60,849 bases of DNA from CAZSVI01 sp964610205. Lineage in GTDB: Bacteria; Bacillota; Clostridia; DSM-8532. The stretch covers positions 1-60,849 of the forward strand of contig CAZSVI010000004.1 in assembly GCA_964610205.1 (NCBI GenBank), given 5' to 3'. Numbering within the stretch: position 1 is the stretch's first letter; each line of letters starts with the position of its first letter. This document shows, piece by piece, positions 25,474 through 33,793 of this stretch. The translations under genes were made by a program, and so were the position numbers. The notes under the pieces were generated by a model. The model did no database searches and was not told where the DNA came from. It saw nothing but the letters and a program-made list of their open reading frames with translations.

Positions 25474-27321
25474 ATGGATCTTAAGAGTTCAAAAAATAAA
25501 ATCAATGCTGTTACTAATAATTTTTACTTTATGAAGCTTATATGGAAAATAAGTCCCAAAAGGGTAATATTTAGCTTTTTATCGAGTCTGCTTGATTTTG
25601 GTTTATGGGTGTTTTTCTCGGTCACGTTCATGAACTATCTGTTTGGTGCGGCTGAATTTAAACGGGGTTTTACCGAGGTTGCCTTTTTTTTGGCCGGGGT
25701 TTTGCTTTTTATGCTGATATTTTCCGTCTTTGATACATGGTTTGTCAACAGGTTTACACAAATGAACGATCAAAAATTGCATTACCACTTAAATATGCTG
25801 TTATTTGAAAAAGCCACCTCAGTTGATATAAGCTGCTATGAAAATCCTGAATTTTATGACAGTTATACAAAAGCATCTTCTGAGGTTTATACAAGAGCCG
25901 CATCGGTTCTGAAAAACTTACCTATGGTTTTTAGCGCGCTTTTGTCGTCGACATATGTTATTTATGTAATTTTTTGCATAAATAAACTAACCGCCTTATG
26001 TACGATTCTGCCTTTTATCGGTAATTTTCTCTTCGGTAAGATGTGGAATAAAATTCAATATAACCGGAATAATGAAAACATTCCATATCAGCGCAGACAG
26101 GACTATGTTAACAGAACCGTTTACCTGCAGAAATTTGCTAAAGAAATAAGATTATCAGGTGTTTTTAAGGTACTCAAAGAAATTTACGATACCGCGTATA
26201 AAGGCTTGATTTCCGTGGCTCAAAAATATGCTAAAAAAGCGTTTTTTGCAGGTATACTTAAAAGCGTAATCGCCTTTCCTCTTTTCTTTGAAGGGGTATG
26301 GTTGTATTCCGCATACAACGCCATGGTTCTGAAAACCATCAGTATCGGCGATTTTATTGTGCTCGCGAGCGCAATTGTCAGCACCACATGGATGCTGATC
26401 AATTTGTCAGACAGCATTGTAACATCATATCAAAATGGTATATACATACAAAACCTGCGGGAGTTTATGGGCTATGAGAACAAGATAGTTGACGAAGCGC
26501 AGCGTGTACCTGTCAAAGGGGCGGAAACCCTGGAATTTCGTAATGTTACCTTTGCCTATGACGGACAGACCGAACCGGTTTTAAAAAATATCAATCTTAT
26601 TTTTACCAAAGGAAAAAAAGCTGCCCTTGTAGGTCATAACGGCGCCGGGAAAACAACGCTTATAAAGCTCATAATGCGCCTTTACGATCCTTCCGAAGGA
26701 GAAATTCTTCTGAACGGAATCAATATAAAAAAATATGATATAAACGAATACCGTCGGCTTATCGGAACCACATTCCAGGACTTTCAGATTTTCTCGATGA
26801 CCGTACTTGAAAATGTGATCATGAACAGCATTATTGATGTTGAAATCCGTAAAAAAGCTGTTCAGGCGTTGAAGCAATGCGAAATGTTCGAGAAAGTTTC
26901 TTCATTGCCGAAACAGGAAGATACGCTTTTAACCCGGGAATTTGATGAAACAGGAGCAATCCTCTCAGGAGGCCAATATCAAAAAATAGCAATTGCCCGG
27001 GCATTTGCAAAAAATTGCGGGATACTACTTCTGGACGAGCCATCCAGCGCTCTGGATCCTGTTGCGGAATATCAGATGTATGAATCTATCATGCGTCTTT
27101 GCAGTCCGTCACAGAATGGAGACGCAAAAATTTCCGTCATCATATCACACCGGTTGTCTTCAGCCGCTATGGCAGATGAGATAGTCGTCATGGAAAACGG
27201 AAGCGTCATTGAAGAGGGCAGTCATCAATGCTTGATGGGTAAAAAAGGTGTTTATGCGGACATGTTTTTAAAACAGGCAAAGAATTACCTGCAGGAGGTC
27301 TATTTGGATGACGTTGGATAG
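25474..27321 (+). CDS. ABC transporter, permease-ATPase fusion (exporter half 1)
   Basis: 615 residues. The N-terminal transmembrane domain (about 1-330, helices near 30-55, 65-90, 150-185 and 260-310) is followed by an ATPase: GHNGAGKTT (Walker A), LSGGQYQKIAIARAF (signature) and LLLDEPSSALD (Walker B), with an SHRLS switch His. No C39 peptidase domain is present, so it does not cleave leaders. Strong AGGAGG ribosome-binding site. It overlaps the second half-transporter by 14 bp, suggesting a heterodimer. The neighbouring RiPP genes suggest peptide export or immunity; this is inferred from context. Confidence 0.92.
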   Translation: MDLKSSKNKINAVTNNFYFMKLIWKISPKRVIFSFLSSLLDFGLWVFFSVTFMNYLFGAAEFKRGFTEVAFFLAGVLLFMLIFSVFDTWFVNRFTQMNDQKLHYHLNMLLFEKATSVDISCYENPEFYDSYTKASSEVYTRAASVLKNLPMVFSALLSSTYVIYVIFCINKLTALCTILPFIGNFLFGKMWNKIQYNRNNENIPYQRRQDYVNRTVYLQKFAKEIRLSGVFKVLKEIYDTAYKGLISVAQKYAKKAFFAGILKSVIAFPLFFEGVWLYSAYNAMVLKTISIGDFIVLASAIVSTTWMLINLSDSIVTSYQNGIYIQNLREFMGYENKIVDEAQRVPVKGAETLEFRNVTFAYDGQTEPVLKNINLIFTKGKKAALVGHNGAGKTTLIKLIMRLYDPSEGEILLNGINIKKYDINEYRRLIGTTFQDFQIFSMTVLENVIMNSIIDVEIRKKAVQALKQCEMFEKVSSLPKQEDTLLTREFDETGAILSGGQYQKIAIARAFAKNCGILLLDEPSSALDPVAEYQMYESIMRLCSPSQNGDAKISVIISHRLSSAAMADEIVVMENGSVIEEGSHQCLMGKKGVYADMFLKQAKNYLQEVYLDDVG

Positions 27322-29107
27322 AGTACGTTTTACAAAATTAATTTCGAACAATTGGCTGATTTTCAAGCTTGCGTTCAAAGAAGCTCCGCTTTACACGCTG
27401 ACTGGGATTTTTGATCAGGCGTTGCATGAAGTTATTGTTTTTTTCGAGCACATCTATCTCATTGCATACATTGTTGACAGTATCCAATACCAGAGGCCTT
27501 TTAAAAATGTGTTGATTTTTGTTGTCTCCGTTTTTACAACCGTCTGTGTTGTCTTTATCTGGTGGAATTATAAATCGGCTTATATTGAGCCAAAGGCGAA
27601 GGAAAACATCAATAAAGCAATCAGGATAAAACTGTTCGAAAAAGCGGCGGGGCTTGATTTGGAATGCTATGATAATCCGGGCTTTTACAATGATTTTGTC
27701 TGGTCGATGAGCGAAGCGACCGGAAGGGTGGAAAAAGTTCTTGATACTATTAAGAAGTTAATCGGAGCAATTGCCGGTATCATCACAGCCGGCGTATTTG
27801 TTTTGATGACAGACCGGTTCGGCCTTTATATTGTAGTTTTCGCTGTAACCCTTACGGTATTTGTCAATAGAAAATCCAACAAGGCAAAACTTGAGCTTGA
27901 TGATGAAATGCGGCCGCTTCAACGCAAAAGAGATTATATCAACCGTGTGATTTATCTCTCCGAGTTTGCCAAGGAGCTTCGCTTAAGTGAGGTAAAAGAA
28001 AAGCTGTATCAGGATTTTCTGGATTCTAACAAAAAGCTGGAAGCGGTAGCGAAAAGAAAAACAATAAAGCTGGTTCTGTTTGGGTTTATTAATGATTACA
28101 TATGCAAAACATTCCTGTTTGACGGCATCTACCTCATGTATCTTTTATATAACGCTATTGTGCTGAAAATAGTGGGTTTTGGTACACTAACGGCGCTTTA
28201 CAGGTCTTCCAGACAATTAAAGAACAATATGAAGAACTTTTCAGATGTACTGAAAGAGTTTGAGCAAAACAGTCTTTATATTGACAAAATCATTAAGTTT
28301 CTGAATTATGAGGGCAGAATCAAGGACAATAAAAACTCCAGGTCACTGGATGCGAATACGGGTATCATTGAGTTCAGAAATGTGTCATTCCGCTATACGG
28401 ATGATGGAGAAAATATTCTTGGCAATATAAATCTAAAGATTTCTCCGGGTGAAAAGATCTCACTTGTAGGATATAACGGCGCCGGAAAAACAACTCTGAT
28501 CAAGCTGTTATTAAGGCTGTACGAACCCACTGAGGGGGAAATACTGCTAAATGGCGTCAATGTCAGAGAATTCAAAATCGCACAGTACCGAAATCTATTC
28601 AGTACCGTATTTCAGGATTACCAGTTATATTCAACGTCGCTCCTTAAAAATGTGGTGATGAATAACAGTGAAATAGATGAGGTAAAAGCTCAAAGCGCTT
28701 TAAAAACCAGTGAATTCGGCGATAGAATGTGTGAACTGACAAACGGCATTCATACGCAGTTAGGCAGAGAGTTTGACGATGAGGGTGTAAACCTGTCGGG
28801 AGGAGAATCGCAAAAGGTTGCATTAAGTCGTATCTTTTACAAGGATAGCTCAATAATCGTTCTTGATGAACCATCCAGCGCGTTGGATCCCATCTCTGAA
28901 TACAAGGTGAATAAAGCGATCCTGAATGAATCGGTTAAAAAGTCGGTGGTACTTATTTCTCACCGTCTTTCAACTACCAAGATGGCTGATAAAATTTACA
29001 TGCTTGAAAACGGCAGGATCATCGAACAGGGAACACACAGCCAGCTGATGGATTTCGATGGAAAATACGCCGAAATGTTTAAGCTCCAAGCTGAAAAATA
29101 TAGATGA
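27308..29107 (+). CDS. ABC transporter, permease-ATPase fusion (exporter half 2)
   Basis: 599 residues, same architecture as its upstream partner. Transmembrane part is about 1-320; the ATPase has GYNGAGKTT, LSGGESQKVALSRIF (signature with E instead of Q), IIVLDEPSSALD and SHRLS. In both halves the region before the nucleotide-binding domain has similar words (CYDNPGFYND / CYENPEFYDS; DYINRVIYL / DYVNRTVYL), so the two are duplicates that diverged. No peptidase domain. Translationally coupled to the first gene by overlap. Confidence 0.92.
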   Translation: MTLDRVRFTKLISNNWLIFKLAFKEAPLYTLTGIFDQALHEVIVFFEHIYLIAYIVDSIQYQRPFKNVLIFVVSVFTTVCVVFIWWNYKSAYIEPKAKENINKAIRIKLFEKAAGLDLECYDNPGFYNDFVWSMSEATGRVEKVLDTIKKLIGAIAGIITAGVFVLMTDRFGLYIVVFAVTLTVFVNRKSNKAKLELDDEMRPLQRKRDYINRVIYLSEFAKELRLSEVKEKLYQDFLDSNKKLEAVAKRKTIKLVLFGFINDYICKTFLFDGIYLMYLLYNAIVLKIVGFGTLTALYRSSRQLKNNMKNFSDVLKEFEQNSLYIDKIIKFLNYEGRIKDNKNSRSLDANTGIIEFRNVSFRYTDDGENILGNINLKISPGEKISLVGYNGAGKTTLIKLLLRLYEPTEGEILLNGVNVREFKIAQYRNLFSTVFQDYQLYSTSLLKNVVMNNSEIDEVKAQSALKTSEFGDRMCELTNGIHTQLGREFDDEGVNLSGGESQKVALSRIFYKDSSIIVLDEPSSALDPISEYKVNKAILNESVKKSVVLISHRLSTTKMADKIYMLENGRIIEQGTHSQLMDFDGKYAEMFKLQAEKYR

Positions 29108-29115
29108 CGTGCATT

Positions 29116-29151
29116 TTATAACAGCGGAAGCAATTGCTTCCGTTGTTATAA
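29116..29151. terminator. Near-perfect 36-bp palindrome, bidirectional terminator
   Basis: Both arms (TTATAACA...GGAAGCAA and complement) pair over 18 bp with one G.T step. It lies 8 bp after the second ABC gene and between convergent transcripts (ABC genes on plus, radical SAM gene on minus), so it probably ends both. Confidence 0.75.
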
Positions 29152-29265
29152 GAGAGTCTTCTTCGATGAAGGATATGATTTTCTATTCCCTTTTCATTTG
29201 CAACGTAAAGATATAAAAAAAGGTTTAAAATATTTTCAACCGGCAAACCAGGCAGAGGATATTAT

Positions 29266-30669
29266 TCAAACGGCAAACAGTTCCGGTTTTGTCCTCCCGT
29301 AATACTTCCATGCCATATCCATTTCCCTTAAGAAGGGCATACAGGCAGACTCGGTATTGTTATTTATGCATTCCATACTGCATCCGCCTGCGCACAGGAA
29401 TTTAATTTTACAATTCTGACAATCTTTAAGGTTCATTACATTCCTTCTTGCCCACTTCGAATATATCTCTTCATTCAAAACCAAATCCGGGGAATATTTC
29501 CCGACACTGAGGGAAGGATCTCCAACTGACTCCAGGCACATATAAATATCTCCTTCGGGAGCAAAAATATACATGCCCATTACCGCTTCACACCTGAATA
29601 AAACCGGATATCTCGGGTTGTTCTCTATAAGCATGCGTTCAACATAATTAAAGCCCCTGAAGTGTTTTATATCGAATACTTCCTTTATATAGGGCTTTTT
29701 TTCAACAATTCCAAGAAGGGTTTCCAGAAGATCTGCCTCATCTTTTGGAGTTTCGTAATCTCCAAGATTTCCATGGTCTGTAACCGGAGAAACATATGCA
29801 TAGAAATTTTTGTTATTATAAAACTCCCTGTCTATAATATAATCTGCAAGCTGTGACAGATATGCGACATTATTCATATCAAGATTTACACGAAGTGTTA
29901 TTTTCCAGTTTTGTTTCAGAGCGAAGTCAATGTTGCTGCATATTATATCAAAGGACGGACTGCCGTCTTTGTATTTCCTGCGCTTATCATGTATTTCCCT
30001 CGGACCGTCCAGGGTAACCTGAATATTGCGGCAGTTTTCACCCGGTGTGAAGTATTCCGAAAATTCAATCAGATTTGTGCCATTTGTTGTTATACTATAT
30101 TGGTAATTCATTTCATTCAGCCTTTTTATGAGGTGTAAAAAGGCCTCTTTGTTTTCTTTATTTAAAAGAAGCGGCTCGCCGCCTGTAACGGATATTTTAG
30201 GAGATGTAATATCCAGTTTGAACTTTTCTTTTATCATTTCCTCGTTTTTATAAATAAAATCTATTGCCTTATCAATCATTTCTTTAGTGAGAAATCCGAA
30301 TTTTGATGCATTTTTTCGCTGAAAGCAATACGGGCATGCAAGGTTGCAGTGAAGGGAAGTTATAAAACCGTAATAACCTCCGCCGAGCCCCGCCGCAAGA
30401 CTTTCCCTGTCACAATACTTTTCGGCTACTTTGCAGATTACAGCTTCTTCCTCTTCAATATCTTTATAGATAAAGCATCTATTGAGAAGGTGGTGCAAAA
30501 AATCCTTATCAACGTTTTCAGGAAGGACTTTGTCACTTATAAAAATATCATAATACTTTTTATTGATTATCATAGATGCACCTGTAAGAAGGTTACTAAG
30601 GATATATCGGGACGCTCCGTCGGGCAGCTCTATTTTAGTAAGATGGTTAAACTTACTGGTTGTATACAT
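29266..30669 (-). CDS. Radical SAM/SPASM peptide maturase
   Basis: 467 residues. The N-terminal about 95 residues could be a precursor-recognition region, followed by a radical SAM TIM barrel with C108-x3-C112-x2-C115-F (CNLACPYCF) binding the SAM-cleaving [4Fe-4S] cluster, then a SPASM domain. The SPASM cysteines are complete: CX12GX4C (from FRCEAVMGM to DIYMC), then CX2CX5CX3C (CQNCKIKFLCAGGC) and a late Cys. This pattern is shared with sactipeptide/ranthipeptide-type maturases that form thioethers from Cys. Start set at 30669 because GGAGG lies 7 nt upstream; an ATG at 30741 has no such site. Preceded on the same strand by a Cys-rich precursor gene. Confidence 0.93.
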   Translation of the reverse strand: MYTTSKFNHLTKIELPDGASRYILSNLLTGASMIINKKYYDIFISDKVLPENVDKDFLHHLLNRCFIYKDIEEEEAVICKVAEKYCDRESLAAGLGGGYYGFITSLHCNLACPYCFQRKNASKFGFLTKEMIDKAIDFIYKNEEMIKEKFKLDITSPKISVTGGEPLLLNKENKEAFLHLIKRLNEMNYQYSITTNGTNLIEFSEYFTPGENCRNIQVTLDGPREIHDKRRKYKDGSPSFDIICSNIDFALKQNWKITLRVNLDMNNVAYLSQLADYIIDREFYNNKNFYAYVSPVTDHGNLGDYETPKDEADLLETLLGIVEKKPYIKEVFDIKHFRGFNYVERMLIENNPRYPVLFRCEAVMGMYIFAPEGDIYMCLESVGDPSLSVGKYSPDLVLNEEIYSKWARRNVMNLKDCQNCKIKFLCAGGCSMECINNNTESACMPFLREMDMAWKYYGRTKPELFAV

Positions 30670-30794
30670 ATATTTTCCTCCATAGCTTTGAAATTCTGAA
30701 GAGAGACATACTATCTTTTTCCTGTAAACATCGCATTTCAACTTATTTATTCCAGAAAAAACAATTTACAATGATTTGTATGTACCCCCACGTT

Positions 30795-31010
30795 CTAGAT
30801 AATTCTTACGCAGCACCAGCTTACGCAGCAGCCTTCAATACAGCAGCTTATACCTGCCGAGGAGGGATTTTTCAATAATTCCTGAAGTTTTTTATATATA
30901 CCGTCAGATAAATCCCTGAATCCAGGGTCCGTCTTGATTCTGCTGATATTCAACTGTTCATCTATTTGGATTGGCTCCAGCTTATCAAGTTTAAGCTTAT
31001 TAATATCCAT
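30795..31010 (-). CDS. Cys-rich RiPP precursor peptide (candidate)
   Basis: 71 residues in two parts. Residues 1-50 form a charged, Cys-free leader (KLDKLEPIQIDEQLNISRI ... GIYKKLQELLKN). The C-terminal core SSAGISCCIEGCCVSWCCVR carries all six Cys as three pairs (56/57, 61/62, 66/67), each separated by three residues. AAAGGGGG lies 7 nt before the ATG. It is the first gene of a minus-strand pair, 125 bp upstream of the radical SAM/SPASM gene, the usual layout for a modified peptide and its maturase. I do not recognise the family. Thioether (sactipeptide or ranthipeptide) cross-links are the expected product class; this is inference. Confidence 0.85.
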   Translation of the reverse strand: MDINKLKLDKLEPIQIDEQLNISRIKTDPGFRDLSDGIYKKLQELLKNPSSAGISCCIEGCCVSWCCVRII

Positions 31011-31028
31011 TGCAATACCCCCTTTCGT

Positions 31029-31035
31029 TTCGACA
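31029..31035 (-). promoter_or_regulatory. Spo0A-box match in the RiPP leader
   Basis: TTCGACA (TGTCGAA on the minus strand), the 7-bp Spo0A box, about 15-20 nt downstream of the predicted start of the RiPP transcript. Confidence 0.4.
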
Positions 31036-31055
31036 CATGTCCCTCTTCACATTCC

Positions 31056-31083
31056 ATTTTACATTAATAATATATAATGTCAA
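31056..31083 (-). promoter_or_regulatory. Predicted promoter of the RiPP precursor-maturase operon
   Basis: On the minus strand, consensus TTGACA (31083-31078), 16 bp, TAAAAT (31061-31056). Start near 31049 gives a leader of about 40 nt before the precursor ATG. Confidence 0.7.
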
Positions 31084-31094
31084 CAATATATATA

Positions 31095-31111
31095 TTCGAC
31101 ATAATTCGACA
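31095..31111 (-). promoter_or_regulatory. Tandem Spo0A boxes upstream of the RiPP promoter
   Basis: Two identical TTCGACA words (31095-31101 and 31105-31111), each a perfect TGTCGAA on the minus strand, begin exactly 10 bp apart. They lie at about -46 to -62 from the predicted start, just upstream of the -35, which is where activating Spo0A dimers can sit. Confidence 0.55.
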
Positions 31112-31129
31112 AATAAAGGGGTATATTAA

Positions 31130-31440
31130 AGATGGGCCGCCGCTCCGACTCTTGAATGGGAGAAAAAGTGGATTCCGGAGCGAAAGATCAAAGTGGGAAT
31201 TACTGCATGAAAATGAAAGAGATATTTACGGCAGCAATTCGAATAGATGTCTGGACTTGACGGAGATTCTGGAATATAATAATTTAAAGATGACATTTGA
31301 TCCGGGGATTTTATCAAACGCTCGCGGGCGTGATGCACACAAAACGCGTTGTGTAGGCGTTTTAGCGCCCGCGTTTTGGCGCGCAATTCGCGCAAGCGCT
31401 CATTGAATCTTGAATGAGAGAGGGAATCGGTATGCTGCGG
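31130..31440. repeat. GC-rich hairpin cluster of unknown origin
   Basis: In an A/T-rich genome, 31318-31400 is CpG-rich and has three nested or adjacent inverted repeats: CGCGGGCG/CGCCCGCG (31323-31330 / 31366-31373), ACACAA/TTGTGT inside it (31037+300: 31337-31342 / 31349-31354) and GCGCG/CGCGC (31379-31383 / 31389-31393). Imperfect direct repeats (CTTGAATGGGAGA, CTTGAATGAGAGA) occur near 31152 and 31409, about 260 bp apart, and could mark an inserted segment. No convincing coding sequence. Confidence 0.55.
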
Positions 31441-31459
31441 CAAAAGGAGATGTTTTACG

Positions 31460-32296
31460 ATGATTTGCAGGAAAATTGACATCTGGGAAGGATTAAAGTA
31501 CCATGGTGAGTCTGATGATGGATTCAGGCCATACATTAATACATATATACATGAAAGAAATAAAAAAAGAGGGGCGGTATTAATATGTCCGGGTGGTGCA
31601 TATTGGCATACTTCTCCAAGAGAGGCTGAACCGATAGCCTTAAAGTTTGTATCGGCGGGATACCATTCATTTGTACTGCATTACAGTGTTGCACCCAGAA
31701 AACACCCTCAGCTCCTTCACGATCTGTCAAGAGCAATGTGCATCATAAGGCAGAATTCAGACAAATGGAACGTGGAGACTGAGTCTATTGCAGTATGCGG
31801 GTTTTCAGCAGGAGGGCATCTGGCGGCTTCTCTGGGCGTACATTGGAATAAGGATTTTGCATATGATCAGGATGGTATTATACAGGGAATGAATAAGCCC
31901 AATGCCTTGATTCTTTGTTATCCCGTAATTACTTCAGGTGAATACAAACATGCAGGTTCATTTGTGAACCTTCTCGGAGAAAATCCAGGCATAATGCTTA
32001 CAGAGCTTATGAGTCTTGAGAAACAGGTTGGGCCGCACACTCCTGTAACATTTCTGTGGCACACTTTTGAGGATTCGGCAGTACATATTGAAAACAGTAT
32101 TTTATTTGCAAAGGCTCTTAAAAAAAATAATATTCCGTTTGAGTATCATGTGTATCCTTATGGTTGTCATGGTTTATCCCTTGCAACGGAAGAAACCGAT
32201 GAAAATGGTTTATGTGTAAATCTTCATGCTTCATCCTGGATGGATTTATGCGTAAAGTGGCTTGACATGGAGTTCACTAAAATGAATATTATGTAA
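31460..32296 (+). CDS. Alpha/beta hydrolase, acetyl-xylan-esterase/BD-FAE type
   Basis: 278 residues. The oxyanion-side motif is ICPGGAYWHTSPREAEP and the nucleophile elbow GFSAGGHLAASLG (Ser of GxSxG). An acidic/His pair is visible in HTFEDSAVHIENS and YGCHGLSLA. No signal peptide, so it is cytoplasmic. Family members deacetylate xylo-oligosaccharides or similar esters; substrate unproven. AAGGAG lies about 9 nt upstream of the ATG. Its 3' end overlaps that of the convergent MATE gene by 8 bp. Confidence 0.85.
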   Translation: MICRKIDIWEGLKYHGESDDGFRPYINTYIHERNKKRGAVLICPGGAYWHTSPREAEPIALKFVSAGYHSFVLHYSVAPRKHPQLLHDLSRAMCIIRQNSDKWNVETESIAVCGFSAGGHLAASLGVHWNKDFAYDQDGIIQGMNKPNALILCYPVITSGEYKHAGSFVNLLGENPGIMLTELMSLEKQVGPHTPVTFLWHTFEDSAVHIENSILFAKALKKNNIPFEYHVYPYGCHGLSLATEETDENGLCVNLHASSWMDLCVKWLDMEFTKMNIM

Positions 32297-33635
32297 CAGG
32301 AGTGTCGTTTAATCTCTGTGGTTTATTGACATATCGGCTTGTCCTTCCTCTAAAAAAGAAAATGATGCTTCTTGCCACCCAGTCCATGCACCAGAAAAAC
32401 CAAATACCGGTCAGACCCAAACCCAGGTGTTTCACTGAAATCCATCCTCCGAGAACACGAATAAGCCACATACTGAGGACAGATATAATGGTAACATACA
32501 ATGAATCCCCAGTGCTTCTAAGGCATGCCGGAAGTATAAAGGCTGTCGGCCAGGTGAAGGGCATGAAAAAAAGGACTAGCTGAAGGATGCTCAATGCGTA
32601 TGACTTTACATCGGGAGGCGGAGAATACAATTCCAGTATGAAAGGAAGCAGGGGAAAGATTAGAAGGATCATGACAATAAGGAGAACCATGGCGCAGATG
32701 ACCAGAGAAAAAATATTTTTTTTAAGGGCTTTCCCATAAATTCCGGCGCCGACAGACTGCCCTATAATAGTAACGGCCACCAATGCTATTGCATTACCCG
32801 GAATATTGATAAGACTTATTACCGAGGCGGACACACCGTTGGTGGCCAGGGACACCGTACCAAGGGATGTCACCAGCGTCTGAATTAAAAGTTTCCCGCC
32901 GTTGAAGATCAGGCCGTCAATGGAAGCGGGAAGACCTATTCGCATAACAGGCCATAATATATCCCTTTTCAGCTTAACGGTTATTTTTTTGATTCCGACA
33001 CCGGTTCCGGGACGTAAAAGAATCGTAAATAAAATTACCGCCGATACCACCCGTGCGGATAACAGTGCAATTCCCGCACCTGTAACGCCAAGCTTCAATA
33101 CATATATGCATAATGCTCCGATGCCCGCGTTAACCGTATTGGATAATATCGACGCCCTCATGGGAGCTTTTGTGTCACCGCTGGCGCGCAGAATACCGGC
33201 CGACATGGAAAATATCGCAAGAAACGGGTAGGAGATGCCTGAAAATACAAGATATATTAAAGCGTTTGATTTAACAAGCTCCTCGGCCTCACCAAAGAGA
33301 AAATTAATAATTTGGTTGCCCAGAAAAATAAAAGCCAGTCCTGAAACCAGAGCCGCAAAAACACAGGCCGACATTGAATGGCTTGCCGATTCGTTTGCCC
33401 GCTTATAGTCCCTGGCGCCAATCCTTTGAGCTACAATGACAGTAGCTCCTGTTGAAAAGGCAATAAAAAGATTCATAATTACAAAATTAACGGAATCAAC
33501 AATACTAACCGCTGAAATAGCGTAAGTGCCGACCCCACTGACCATCATGGTATTAACCATGCCAATGGTTGTAGCCAGAATCTGCTCAATCAAAACAGGC
33601 CATAACAGCTTGAAAAAAGCTTTAATATCAAACAT
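32289..33635 (-). CDS. MATE family efflux transporter
   Basis: 448 residues with 12 predicted transmembrane segments in two repeated MatE bundles. The N-terminal LLWPVLIEQILATTIGMVNTMMVS is the typical first helix and AISAVSIVDSVNFVIMNL the second. Start at 33635 (MFDIKAFFKLLWP) is favoured by GGGAG about 12 nt upstream; an in-frame ATG at 33665 has no ribosome-binding site. Ion-coupled multidrug or metabolite export; substrate unknown. Lies on the minus strand, not obviously in an operon. Confidence 0.88.
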   Translation of the reverse strand: MFDIKAFFKLLWPVLIEQILATTIGMVNTMMVSGVGTYAISAVSIVDSVNFVIMNLFIAFSTGATVIVAQRIGARDYKRANESASHSMSACVFAALVSGLAFIFLGNQIINFLFGEAEELVKSNALIYLVFSGISYPFLAIFSMSAGILRASGDTKAPMRASILSNTVNAGIGALCIYVLKLGVTGAGIALLSARVVSAVILFTILLRPGTGVGIKKITVKLKRDILWPVMRIGLPASIDGLIFNGGKLLIQTLVTSLGTVSLATNGVSASVISLINIPGNAIALVAVTIIGQSVGAGIYGKALKKNIFSLVICAMVLLIVMILLIFPLLPFILELYSPPPDVKSYALSILQLVLFFMPFTWPTAFILPACLRSTGDSLYVTIISVLSMWLIRVLGGWISVKHLGLGLTGIWFFWCMDWVARSIIFFFRGRTSRYVNKPQRLNDTPVT

Positions 33636-33793
33636 CGTTGTCGCAGTCTCCCGAAAGTCATACAATCAATAAGATTATACACCAATATTCGGATTACTGC
33701 AGACAAAAAATTCGAGATATTTGACGAAATAAGCAGGGTTTGCGCTTTAAAGCACGACATTCCGCTAAATTGGTAAATATATAGCCGCCTGCA

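Noticed and set aside
31318..31400. Possible integron attC site in the GC-rich island
   Set aside because: Hairpins are present, but the required R/L box core sequences (GTTRRRY / RYYYAAC in the right places) and an integrase or cassette are not.
31077..31406. 109-codon plus frame upstream of the esterase
   Set aside because: No start signal, runs through the GC-rich hairpins and overlaps the divergent RiPP promoter; not coding by content.
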